Positions 35,901 to 47,159 of a stretch of DNA of 64,000 nucleotides are shown piece after piece; within the stretch, counting starts at the first letter, position 1; each line of letters starts with the position of its first letter. This stretch comes from Triglochin maritima (lineage: Eukaryota; Streptophyta; Magnoliopsida; Alismatales; Juncaginaceae). Made by a program: the position numbers and the translations under genes. The notes under the pieces are model-generated. The model did no database searches and was not told where the DNA came from. It worked only from the letters and a program-made list of their open reading frames with translations. The stretch lies in contig OY821775.1 in NCBI GenBank assembly GCA_963682175.1, positions 3,534,001 through 3,598,000 of the forward strand. The letters are read 5' to 3'.

Positions 35901-38722
35901 GTTTCAATGTCATTTCAGGATGTTTTGGATGCAATGATCATGACGATGAAAGCTGTTGTTGGAAATTGTAAAGAGGAGAATCAATTTATTGTTATTCAGA
36001 AAGCTTACACAGTGATCCAGTTTAATATCTGTTTGTCCAGAAGGAATGCATTGGGATCCATGCCTTGGAAGATAGATAGTGCTCTGGATCCAGATTCCAT
36101 TACCTTATCACGTAAAGATGAACTCTTGGTTTCCTTGTTTGCAGCTGTCTTGATAGCTCTCCACCCCAATGTTGTTCTTTCTGATATAAAAACTCTACTA
36201 AGGTGGCTCATGATTTTTCTTCTCAAGGGCCTTTCTTTAGCAGGTCAAGCAGTGGGGTCAATTTTTAACAAATGGCCCATCAGTATAAAAGTAGATGAAG
36301 CCATAGGAACTTCTTGTACGCTTGAGGAAGCATTGACCATTGTCTTTGAAATGGGTTTGACTGCATCTGACATTAACTTTCTGAAGAGAAACAATATGTT
36401 GAACATGAATATCCAGAGTCTCCAGGACTCATATTTGTTACAAAAAAATGCAGCTCGTACAGATGTGATAGCTGGTCTGGCATGGATAGGAAAAGGCTTG
36501 CTTATGCGTGGCCATGAAAAGGTGAAAGAAATCACCATGCTTCTGTTGAAATATTTGCTACCTAATAGGTACACAGAAATTGATCCATCACATGGTTCTA
36601 CATCTATAAACGAGAATGGTCAGATTCAAAGTTCTCTGTTAGCCAATTCCGCTGCAGATGCATTTAATATTTTCCTTTGTGATTCTGAGATTTGTTTAAA
36701 TAAGAACTTCAATGCAACAGTAAAGCCACTTTACAAGCAAAGATTTTTCTCTAGTGTCACCCCTCTCCTGCTCTCTTCAATAAAAGAATCGGACTCATCT
36801 AGCAGTGCAAGGTCAGCTTTATTTAGTATTGCAATTTAGTATTTGCAGCTTACAGTTACATGAAATCCACATGCAATAGTATGTCCTATACCTGTATCTG
36901 GTACATATGTTGGAAATGTAATCTTAATGTACATTTTCATGTCATGCAACCGTGTATAATGTAGGACGGCTATCTACCGGGCTCTTGGGCATGTTATTTC
37001 AAACACTCCACAAGCTGCTCTCATCACTGAAATGAAGAAGGCAAGATTTTATCTAATACTTCTATTTTGTGCTCTTTTATGTCCACTATTTTGTATTTGA
37101 TGAATATATAATTTCTATTTATAATTTTTTACGTATTAAGTCAATTTTGCAGCTTATTCTACCTTTATTGGAGGGTTTATCTGTTCTTTCTGCTGATGTT
37201 TCGAATCGAGATTTGGTATACGGGCTCCTCTTGGTCTTTTCTGGAATGCTGACGGATTTGGATGGTGCGTTACCATTTCTTTTTGAATGTGCAAACGCTG
37301 AAATGACTACTGTATGTCAGTAGAATTGTGTCATTATGGTTTTTGATCTAATTATTATTTAATTTTGTTTGGCCATGTTGTCTAGGAGCTATAATACATC
37401 CTTCTTTTACAGTAATGTGTACGTAATTACCTCATAATGGTTTTGAATTCAACCTACATTCACTGTTTTTGCAATAATTTGATAGTATATCAATATATTG
37501 CTTTTCTTTGGAAATGTTTGCTTCAGCTAGGAGATATCTTGCCTGTTGAACATATGAATTATCTGCATTTCGTTAGCCTATTCATACATAAAAACAAACT
37601 TTTAACTAACTTTTACCTTTTGATACAGGCAAAGACATTGTTATCGAGAATGCACACATCATTATAGATTGCCTTCTTAAATTGGCACTGCATCCCCATA
37701 AAATGGTAATAGTTTGCTGTCATAAGTCAGAACTTCCCATTCTTGCTTCGGTATTCTATCGAACCGTGGTGTAATATATTATCTTCTTTCAGTCTGATCA
37801 GATTTTTTTGCATTTGCATCTCTGGTCCTGTGATTTTCAATTCATGATACTTTTGTAAATTCTCTCGTGTAAATATGTTAGCTGAAGCCTAGAATCTGCG
37901 ATACAGTGATGGATTTTTCTGTGTGGAAACAGGCACTCCATTGACAGAGTGATCAAATTTTTGGTCTGCAAACCAATGTGTTAACATCTCTTTGAATTTT
38001 GGTCCTTGAGGATACTTATCTTTTGGATTTCCCATCCAGACTGTAACTTAACTCCTTATGTACCATGCTTTAGGGCCACACCGAAATGGAGGACAGTCAT
38101 TTTATCCAATTCACTTATTTAATTTTTTTCTTTCACGAGTATTATTACCCCATCTGATTTGGAAATGACATTAGCTCATTTCAGATATCTTATTCGTATG
38201 AAGTGGAAAATAGGAGAAAAAAAGTGGAACATAGAGTTACTTAATTGTTTTTCATTTCCTATCCCTTAGTTTTCATCTACTACGCATCAATTAGATGGCA
38301 GAATATGACAATCATCTTCATTTGTTTGCAGCTTGTCCGGAAGACATCGATTCAGTGTATTATAGTTGTATCAGACCTTCCTTATGCAAGGATATATCCC
38401 ATGAGGCAAAAGGTCACATTCATGATTCATGAGCTTTGAGTTATGCCATTACTTCTCTCAAGAGTTTATGATCTGTCGTGTTATATGTATTTCTGATTTA
38501 ACCCATTTCAAGTATTTATCAGGTACTGCAAACCATGTCAAAGGCCTGTGATGATCTAAAACGACCTGTTCGGGTAGAATCTGTTAGATGTAAAAGAGCA
38601 TGGTTCGTTTTACTTTTTATTAATATTCTGACTTTGAAATCTTATTTGCCCCCAACAAAATCTTCAAAGCCCCAGCAAACTGACCTGATGAATGCACTTC
38701 ATGCAGGGGTTCTATTGCATAA
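26936..38722 (+). CDS. MMS19: MMS19/MET18 homolog, cytosolic iron-sulfur cluster targeting factor
   Basis: MMS19 is the HEAT-repeat scaffold of the CIA targeting complex (with CIA1 and AE7 in plants). It hands Fe-S clusters to DNA polymerases, helicases such as XPD, and demethylases. I trace 20 exons: 26936-27007, 27085-27141, 27224-27278, 27380-27477, 28806-28964, 29054-29113, 29295-29483, 30452-30505, 31703-31789, 31861-32572, 32898-33274, 33422-33495, 35658-35760, 35919-36811, 36965-37040, 37153-37264, 37629-37705, 38332-38412, 38523-38602 and 38707-38722. Phases agree throughout and give 1143 residues, close to the Arabidopsis length of about 1134. The N-terminal MMS19 domain lies at about 40-310 (LYLTATDNFVRDKG, LFEPYAIPLLLEKLSSSLP). 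C-terminal HEAT repeats include LPYARIYPMRQK (about 1101-1112). Intron 15 uses a GC donor. The last tiny exon ends WGSIA, shorter than I recall in homologs. Exon 1/2 and exon 20 are the least certain. Confidence 0.93.
28075..28795. mobile_element. GC-rich repetitive insertion in MMS19 intron 4
   Basis: This block differs sharply from the AT-rich intron around it. The left part is packed with CCGG/ACCGG motifs (tccggtccgg, gttcaaccgg, gaccggcgg). The right end has gacgtca repeats, cggttcgattcgg and aaaccttgg. Similar 'ggttcaaccgg' borders occur in many small plant DNA transposons (general knowledge). The centre has a purine-rich, partly tandem sequence (about 28395-28550) with a roughly 45-bp period. 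Borders are approximate and no TSD could be fixed. Confidence 0.55.
32806..32843 (+). pseudogene. Decayed copy of the start of MMS19 exon 11
   Basis: This 38-bp intronic piece matches the first bases of exon 11 (from 32897) at a 91-bp offset: ggcctgca, atac, tgcaacttttc and gaac are shared in order, with a few mismatches and one missing A. It has no AG acceptor directly before it and the missing base shifts the frame, so it cannot replace exon 11. Confidence 0.7.
34105..34899. mobile_element. Non-autonomous hAT-type transposon in MMS19 intron 12
   Basis: The ends are inverted (caatgttc... at 34105 and ...gaacattg at 34899), and 8 bp CTCTCTCT flanks both sides (34097-34104 and 34900-34907). 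Eight-bp duplications are typical of hAT elements, though here the sequence is low-complexity. Subterminal regions are rich in gcctag/ctaggcg repeats in both orientations, a familiar layout in plant hAT elements. The interior has a TATA-like ttataaata (near 34327) followed by CT-rich leader-like sequence and short attccg/gttca repeats, then no coding region. It looks like a deletion derivative that kept a promoter. Confidence 0.75.
34930..35312. repeat. Fold-back MITE next to the hAT element
   Basis: Most of this 380-bp segment is one imperfect inverted repeat. The region beginning gatccactacc (34938) pairs with the region ending gtagtagatc (about 35309), including acacacggtt against aaccgtgtgt. 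The inner arms, around 34985-35050 and 35190-35255, pair through atattgat and ctacaac/ttgtag. It starts in a CT/TA/GA microsatellite (34900-34937) and ends before a TG microsatellite (from about 35313). Confidence 0.7.
37041..37152 (+). other. MMS19: GC-AG intron 15 of MMS19
   Basis: Exon 15 ends with AAG at 37040 and the intron begins GCAAGA. The acceptor is TTTTGCAG, and exon 16 resumes in frame with LILPLLEG. No GT donor nearby keeps the frame. GC-AG introns are a known minority class of spliceosomal introns. Confidence 0.8.
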
Positions 38723-40815
38723 AATTCAGACAAGGATGCCTGTTTATTCTGTGATTGGTTGAACATCATTATGCACTAGTCTTAAAGCAAAAGATGTATA
38801 GTAGTTCCTTATGATTTATTTCGCGGTATTTACTTAAATATCATTTGAGTCGTAGTTGAATGTTTCCACTTCTACGATCAATAATCAGATTTTGTTTCCG
38901 TCAGGGAATATCTTACACAAATTGTTTGCGCAGGTTCGTACTATTTCTAATTTGACATCTTCGATCGTACTGGATTATGTTACGATGGCCTGCCAAGGAT
39001 GCTAAATTTTCTCAACCTCTGAACACGCCTTGCAAGTGTTCCATTCCTGCAGATATACTCTGATGTGTACTATTAGTTGGCCTTCTACAGTGGTCATTTA
39101 GTTATCGGGGGAGAGTGGAATGTAGAAACTGCATACTGCAGCTAGAAAGAAGCAGAAGACGAGCAGATAAACGTTCTTATGTAATCTCCATTGATGCGAA
39201 GGGCTTCAATTTAGAAGCGCTCATCCACATATGGAAATCAGTGCTTACGTTGCTACATAGAAGTTTTGACAATGTGCTTTAGCTTTATTTATTTATCGAA
39301 AATGTGTTTTACAGTGGTGTTAGCTTTCCTGTGAAAAATGTCTTCCGCTCAATGATCCCTTTCCTGTGAAAAATGTCTTCCGCTCAATGATCCCTTTCTT
39401 GTATATATATTACACACAGTTTCATGTGACTGTGTGGAAGTTTATATATTAAGTATTCTATTGAAAAGTTTGCAATTTAATTCGTAAGTTTTTGTAAATC
39501 AAAATATCACATAAAAGCATGGGTGAGAAATTAATTTTAAACAAGTTTTCATTTTTCTTTGTTGTTTTATACTCACAAAAACACTTCTACTGAAAATTGT
39601 TGTGTTAATTGAAATTTCTAAAATTCGAATTTTACAACTTATAACCACAATACAAAAAAATATCATCACGTCTTTTGTTGATGCAAATGTATTTGATTAA
39701 TAACGTAATACATTTGCAATACCTAGAAATAAGAAAGTTTAACTTCGACATTCAAGAAACAATTGCAACTCGACGAGGACATGTACATCATACATTAGGG
39801 GAGAGTTATATTAACATAGTGATGTAAATTTTGCTTGAATCATTCAATCAAATATTCAGTAAAAGTGTATTGAAATGTGAATTTTGATTTGTCAAATTTA
39901 ATTATCCAAATGAAAAATCTATTCACTTGGTACTTTAATATTTAATTTAAAGACATGAAATCGTGGTTTGACCGAGTGACCATACCGATGTTTTAGGTGA
40001 ACCAACAAACTTTTCTTCGGACCCGTCGTAACCAGTTCAACGGCCGGCTCGGTCTCGCTTTCAAAATACAGGTTTGAATGATAAGAAATATTTTTAATAT
40101 AGATTACCGTCATTGAATGGGTGTATCGGTAGGATATCTTAAACGGGTGTATTATTTGTCGGGAAAACCTTATTCAGTTGCAATTTGAGTTTATACTTCA
40201 TTACATTTTTATTAGACGCACTCTTATTTGATTTGGTTTGTACAAATCAGCGTGTTTGAACAAACTATGACACCCTTTGGATGAACATGTTGAAAGATTG
40301 TCATTGGCGAAGATTAAATTTTATTCTAAGATTTGGAATTTAGACAAATGAAGATTTGGAATTTACAATACCTAACTGATTTGAAGGCAGAATTCCATCT
40401 CTTTACCAACATTGGAACTTTACCTTGTATTTATGCTATTAGTATTATTCGAACCCTACCAGAGTTAACTTCAGAGTACTTGTCACTACACAGCTGAAGG
40501 TTACCCAGCCTCTTGGGAAGATTACCCAGTGGCTTCAAACATCAACTGGAGAATTGCACTTTACCCAATCAAATGTTGCCTGTTAACCTGACGAAAACTT
40601 GTCCAAATTAACATGGAAAAGCATGAATAGTAATAATGAAATGATATGTAAAAGTGAGCAACTCAAAATAAAGTTTGAGGCAGGAAGCATACCTGCAGAG
40701 TAAAAAATGGTTATGATGCTGAAAATGAATGGCTTCATTTTAATTAGTAAAATGGGCATCTGGCTTCTGGGACCTATGTCATGATTTATTTCTGCTGGGT
40801 TGTTAGAGACAGTAT
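38723..40815. other. Convergent intergenic region between MMS19 and PP2C
   Basis: The two genes point at each other, so both 3' UTRs lie here. A perfect two-copy 35-bp tandem repeat lies at 39325-39394 (each copy starts tttcctgtgaaaaatg). The rest is AT-rich with no supported gene; the minus-strand ORF at 39919-40113 shows no signature. Confidence 0.55.
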
Positions 40816-43800
40816 CTAATCATTTGTCTTGCTTGGTATGATTTTGGCAGGGTCACGTCTTGTTAGGCGCTTATTCCTTGGTTTCAAATCCATAACAACA
40901 ACAGAAATGTTATCAGAACTATTTTTAGAGAACGCAAGCTTCATGAGATGATTAGCGACCGCTTGAGCTGGAGGTTCTGTTTCAGAATCTACCACTCCAT
41001 TGCGTCGTTGATGCCTAAGAAAATGGCATGCTACATCTTTAACCTCATCCATGGATATAACATTCCACAACCCATCTGTAGCCAATATCAAGCACTCGTC
41101 TTCCTCGGTTCTATTGGTGAAGCTGATTTCAGGTACAGGAATTATCCAAGGCCTCATATAGCGATCACCTGAAATTAACACTGTATGAGACCAGTATCAC
41201 ACCGAAAAAAGGAAAGGTACAAAGACTGTTTAGAACAACCCCCCGGGAGATAGATGATGAAATAAATCATCATAAATTTAGATTTTATGTTAGATTATCT
41301 GTTAATTTTAAATTTCCAGATAGCATGTCCATTTGCAAAGGGTAATGGACTGTAACAGCAGGGCTTACGAATTGATAGAGCTAGACGGGGAAACCAACCT
41401 ATAGCTCTAGACATTGCTAGAACTCCCATGATCCTGGCTCCTTGCCAGTTGATTACTTTCCCTTCTCCAGCTTCTATCCTCGCCAACTCATCTGCTCTAT
41501 CAGGCTGTAAACACACTAATAGTGAGCAACATAATTAAATGTCGATAAAAATTAAACTGTAAATCGGATATATATAAATTGTTGAAGTCAACCAGCTCAG
41601 CCACCTATAATTGCTCTTGGGATTTTGATCTAATGGGCAGTGGTCTCACTGCACTTGGATCAAGGCTACAATGAAAAGGCAGATAGTATTTATCAAATCT
41701 CACGTTATGATACTGAGAACATCAGTGAGATTTCTCCCTCGAAAAAAACCCAGATAAGTAAGTAACCCATGGTATCCTCTGAAGATTGGTCGTGGAAAAA
41801 TAATTACATGATTAACTCGTAGTAAGGGATACTGTCAGATTTTGCAGACCATCTAGCAAATTTGATTGTCTTAATCTCAAACCAAGGGCTGCCATAGAGA
41901 AAAAAGTAATGATGCATTTTACACCTAAATTTAAGTTTTTCCTTTCTCCAAAGGTTATTAGGAAAAGAAAGGTCCTAAAAGGAGTAAGAAGACGGCACTG
42001 GTACTTGAGTAGATAAACAGGGACCTTGTGATCAACAGTCAATTGGATGGCTTGATTCCCACGACAAAGGATCGCTCTCGAATCACCACAATTTGAAGCA
42101 ATAATTTGGCATCCAGACACCACCGCGGTCACAGCAGTGGATCCAACCATTTCTGAGGCCACAGATTCTTCTATGATCTCATTGTCTACACTGTCAAATC
42201 CATCAATGAATGCCACCTCCCACCTCCTTTGCCATCCATCTTTATCACCCCCAGTACGCCACTTTTCTGCCACAACCTCATGAAGTCTTCCTGCACAATG
42301 TCTGGCAACCTGTGAAAGTAACACAAACCATGTCTATTGTTATGCATTGATGAAAGAGGTTTTTTTAGAGCAGGCTGGATTGGAAAATAGTACTTGAATA
42401 TCGATCCTCCAATGGAGGATAGGAGTTGGAATCAAATTATAAAAGAAGGAATGACAATTGCCAATACCAACAGACTTTTGGTGCCACTTCAATGATAAAG
42501 TTTGACAGGTCCTTCAGGATTTTTTAAAATATCTAGATGAATGATAGACTTGTTGTTATCCAATATTTGAAACATAGCATCTTCTCACAAATATGAGTAA
42601 TTTTTAAGATACATAAGGAATTAAAATGCGCTTTTAGGGTTAACACCAACAGACCAATTCCTGAACCCAACCTCAAAAGAAAAAAAACCAAGTTACAATC
42701 AATTGCTCAAGTGTTTACATTAAATGTTACAATACCAAATCATCTTGATCTTAGCCAGTGACAAGTAGTTAAGTAGCTCGGATATAGGAACCTATAGTGG
42801 ACTCTTATCATTTGCCAGTCGCCACAAATCATGTTAGAAAACAATCTCTTCTAAGCCAACCTATTCTTCTAGCAGATTAAGCATCTGAATTCCTTCTACC
42901 TATTTATCATGACCTACTGATTGAGACATGAATACTCTCTTAAGACATTGGTTCGAGAATATCTAACTCTGCTTTCAAAAGTAGATATGGTTTTATTAAT
43001 TCCTTCAACTTTTATGTTACTGTTGCATACTTGCCTACGCCCCAAGCAGAGATCACAAAATCATGGGATATGAAGTGTCCAAGTACTGTCCTTAAACATA
43101 TCTAGAGTGACTTTCCTTACAAACACAGGTTACAAAATAATTAACTTCAAGTTTGCTCTACACGGATTCACAACTTGATATTTCTCCACAAACATAAAAT
43201 TACATATACATAATAACTATGCTAGCAATGATATTCACAAGGATACATAAACAACTTCTCAAATTTCAATCACAAGTTTTCAACAAGTGAACCGAGCTGC
43301 CAAGTTTAGGCTAACATGTAAGATGTAACGCCCCCAATTATAATCCCACGTTGTAAGAACACATGTCTGCTACCATAACACTTCTAACTTAAGCATCTTA
43401 AAAAATTCACATGTAGGTGGTCTGATATAAATTAAGAAAACTCATGGTGTACAAGGTTGTTGTAGGTTAGTGGACTCGGAAGTAACACAATGGATCAATC
43501 TCTACGTTGGCAAAGGATAAATCGATACAACACAACCTTTAACTTATAAGTTGTCACTTGTTAATATGGATGAGATTTACATTTTTTTACCACAAACAGT
43601 GAAAAATTATAACCGTAATTGTAGCATCCCGGGGAAAATCATGTCCTGATTATCACTCTCGGGAATCGAACTTGTGACCTTAGACGTGTTACGGTTTTAG
43701 TAAACTACCCGAAGATGTTCAGATGTATTCAAACTTCAACCTACAAACTTCACTCCTTCAATCCAAACTTCCACCTACAAAGCCAACCATTCCATCCCAA

Positions 43801-44190
43801 CCTCGATCCAACCAACTGAAATCCACAGAACACCAAAGTGCAAACAATTTAAACTAACTCAAACTCAACGAAACCTAACCAGATCAGATCGTGACGCACC
43901 TGACCTCCCCCGTGGCCATCGTAAACACCAAAGAACCGCACGTGGGAGATCCCACCGGATCCGTGCTCGCCGGCGCAGCCTCCGACGCTCTCGCACGTGC
44001 ATTCCATGAACTCCGGCACGACGGCGAAGGCGTCCTCCATCTCCTTCCTCAGACCCACCGTCGCCGCTGATCCCCATGCCACAGCGCCTACCCTGCTCCG
44101 CCGCGCCTTCCTTCTAGCCTCCGACGCCGCCTTCCTCTCCACCTCGCCGGCGTCGTCTTCGACGCCGCGCCGGCCGTCGGAGGAGTCCAT
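40816..44190 (-). CDS. Clade A protein phosphatase 2C (ABA co-receptor type)
   Basis: The four exons on the minus strand, in coding order, are 44190-43900, 42309-42025, 41504-41399 and 41168-40816, giving 344 residues. PP2C motifs are present: RKEMEDAF (48-55), VYDGHGG (89-95), GSTA (153-156), NCGDSRA (170-176), DHKPDR (190-195), AMSRAIGDR (222-230), LATDGLWNV (256-264) and SSDNIS (311-316). Asp91, Asp259 and Asp313 fit the metal ligands. Trp212 in VINWQGAR matches the clade A tryptophan that locks onto ABA-bound PYR/PYL receptors. In the pathway, such phosphatases hold SnRK2 kinases off until ABA-receptor binding. The N-terminal extension is short (ABI1 has about 434 residues), with basic RKARRSR at 27-33, a possible nuclear signal. 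DGLWNV replaces the usual DGLWDV. Confidence 0.92.
43881..43905 (-). repeat. 25-bp inverted repeat, copy at PP2C exon 1/intron 1 junction
   Basis: These 25 bases span the splice donor (exon ends at 43900). Their exact reverse complement occurs at 45086-45110, in the gene's upstream flank. The match does not extend on either side. Confidence 0.9.
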
Positions 44191-44950
44191 ATTGGAGGGG
44201 AAAAGGAGCAGGATGAAGAACAGATGCGGTGGTGTGTGGTGTTGTGATGTGGCGTTTTCTGTAGTATTTATTTATTGGGATCTAATTTCAGTTATGTCCT
44301 TCTCTTTTGGCTCATTTGGTTTTTAATCAATTCACCCAAACAAGTTATTGAATTCTTGAAAAACTTACATACTCCGATGCATTTTGTCTTTTTCTTAAGG
44401 CAAAATTTTATTTTATTTTTTATCTTTAGTGGAGATCGTGGGGATTATAAACAAGAATTTAATGTTTGATCGTAAAATCATAATTAAATCCAATCTTTCG
44501 TGAGTCCGAATGGATATTAAACATTGTTGATGTGGTTAGAATTGCAATCAGGTGTTAGCTAATCTGAAATTTCACTCCAACCATGTCAACTATTTTTCCC
44601 CACCAATCTTATTATAATCACACTTTGCGAATAGAACACCAAAATATAATAATACTAAAGTGTGTTTTGTAAGTTGAGCTATGAATCGTAGATGCATGTC
44701 AGATCGATAATGTTATTCAAATAATTAATTACTTAATTTTTTTAAAATCAAGTAATATTTCATGTTATCTCGTATGAAGCATAATAGTTACAATTGATTT
44801 CTCGTTCTAGGATTCGGTCCCACACAAATACAAGTAAGATCAACAAAAAAGCAAATTGAAGTGATTTAATGGAAAAACCAAGGCTATGCAAGCAAAAAGT
44901 CATGTGGTGATAAATTGATAATAATTGGTGGGAGAAGATGGGTATGCGGA

Positions 44951-44956
44951 CACGTG
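44951..44956 (-). promoter_or_regulatory. G-box/ABRE core upstream of PP2C
   Basis: CACGTG within gacacgtggag lies about 760 bp upstream of the PP2C start, with acacgcgtc (similar to coupling element 3) about 25 bp away. Clade A PP2C genes are commonly ABA-induced through ABRE/bZIP sites. The distance makes function uncertain. Confidence 0.4.
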
Positions 44957-45085
44957 GAGGTGGGATGAAGTGGACAACACACGCGTCTGACCGAGAACAG
45001 TACCAGAGCAAGTCGTCCACGACTGTGTGTTGTTTGGTCACCAATCACAATTCGGACCACCTCAGGCTTGGGACAACGACTTCTT

Positions 45086-45110
45086 GGTCAGGTGCGTCAC
45101 GATCTGATCT
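45086..45110 (+). repeat. 25-bp inverted repeat, copy in PP2C upstream flank
   Basis: An exact reverse-complement match to 43881-43905, about 1.2 kb away. The surrounding sequence shows no further similarity to the PP2C gene. Confidence 0.9.
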
Positions 45111-47159
45111 TCTTAATAAAGGAATTTTTGCATACACACTGTTTTGTTATAGTAGCTTGTAATTTAATAGTAACATAATAAGCTCTGTAGTTTTGTAAAA
45201 AGGTAGAACTGTCGAAGTATGGAGAACACACGTTGAGGCTCGCAAAGCAAAAGAGAAAGATATATGTCAACTTCCCGTAACACCTCTAGAACATGCAAGT
45301 TGTATCATATATTCTCCCGGAGCAAGACAAGTGTTCCTCTACTACTATGACTTAAATCAATTTAGTATCTTGACTTATTTAAAATCATTTACTTTGTTCG
45401 AAGTTGTAGATATATTATCCGTTACATGCATACCTTCTTTTTTGCATGGTAAGATTCTCTACCTATATATAGTGGTAAGGGGCCGTTAATGAAATCGTGT
45501 AAAGTATGAATTAAATCATAGCTGAAGGTGTAAGCAGACTTGAACTAGTTAATCTGTAATACAATAGCATCGGAATTAATGTCATGGATATTAGGAATTT
45601 GGAGAGGTTAATTAGTAGATTCCTAGATGGAAACTAATATGAAAATTTTGTTTTGATTTGGTATTTTAGTGTATTTGTACAATTGGGCTTTCATTAATTT
45701 GGTATTTTAGTAGTGTAATTGACCTGCAAATTTATTGAGTTAACAATCATTGCTTGCTTCCTGTGGTTATACTTTGGTGACAGATTGTTAAAGAATCATT
45801 GTTAACAATCATTGCTTTCATCCACGACCGTTGAATATTGGTCAATATTTGTTAAAGAAACAAATCCACTTAGAAATATGGCTCGTAGATTCAAAGGTAC
45901 TCTTTTAGTAGTACTAGATAACACATTTTTATGTTATCGTTCTTTTTATAGTTTCATCCAATGCTTTGTTTATTTAAGGGCTTGATCGTTTCCTCGCGAA
46001 AGGATTCACTTCAGGACTTCAAGAAACCTTCGGCTCACAATAACGGACATATCAAGGAACTTATAGATGTCGTTAAGGTGAAAAGTATTTTGATTTGCAC
46101 CAATTCGACGTGCTCAAACACTGTGTATGTTGTTGAATTTGGCTCTGCAAGTTGTATTGATTCTTAAGATTCAAAATCTGAATTGTTATTCGTCGTAGGT
46201 AAACTACTTAAATCGTCCGTGCGAATTCCCATTTTGTCATTCTCTCATTTCTATTCATATATCTTGACATTTAACTATCCTACTACCCATTTCTTTTCAT
46301 CTTCCTCTCATAATCATAAAAAATGTTTCGGATGTCAGGAAATGAGCCAACGGACACCCCGATGTACTCGAATTTGGTAAAATGTCCAACTTCTTTTTAA
46401 TTAAAAAAATAAAAATTATGGAGCGTCCGTCGGAATCATTAAATTAATAATACACTGATAAAAATAATAATTATCACAAATTATTATTTTTTAAAATTAT
46501 ACGACGTGTTATCTAAAATTATTTCAGGTTCCGTACCAAGTTTTTTGGCTTAGACGCCACCGAACGACCTGTCGATGTGTTATTTGTAAGTTGGGAAGTT
46601 TTACCACCAAAAAATTTTGGATCTGGAATTTTTTTAATCTTCATCACTTGCAAAAAACACATTATAATCAAACCCGTTACCACCAAAATCTTGCAACGGA
46701 ACCTCAAATCATTTGTGATAACACACCGTATAAGTTTAAGATTTTTTTTAGACTGGCGTCTTAGCCAGACGCCCCCTCCATGGGGGCGGCGTCTGGGTAA
46801 ATCGCCCCCTTCCATGGGGATGTTTTACCCAGACGTCCGATCCGATTATTTTTGTTGTGCTTAATTCACCGAATCCAGACAATTCGTCGGACATTTTCGT
46901 GGTGTTTGCACTAGGAAAATGAGGAAAACGTAGGCAGAAATCTTATTGTAAGAGACGAGACAAAATGGGTATTAAATGAATTGTGAAGAGCAAAATGATA
47001 ATTGTTTGGGATATTTAAGTATTTTTCCGGCGATGAATAGTAATTTGAAAGGAATGTGTTCTAAAATTTTACTTTTATATGTCAATTATTATGAATTGAA
47101 TGTGCAAGAATTTTGTTCCTTGATTATGTATTCGTCTTTTGGAATTCTTACAGGGGATT

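Larger units (their letters stand above)
44191..47159. other. Gene-poor region upstream of the PP2C gene
   Basis: The first part is the PP2C 5' flank, with a G-box and the 25-bp inverted copy. Beyond about 45.1 kb it is AT-rich with no convincing ORF. At 46750-46840 there is a cluster of GC-rich palindromes around ccatgggg and tctgggtaaa/tttacccaga. It appears to be decayed repeat DNA. Confidence 0.5.

Noticed and set aside
43865..44077. Arg/Gly-rich ORF on the minus strand of PP2C exon 1
   Set aside because: An alternative frame of a GC-rich exon; the PP2C frame has the conserved motifs.
44938..45162. ORF upstream of PP2C containing a [13 protein letters not shown] stretch
   Set aside because: That stretch comes only from the 25-bp inverted copy of the PP2C junction; the rest shows no coding signature.
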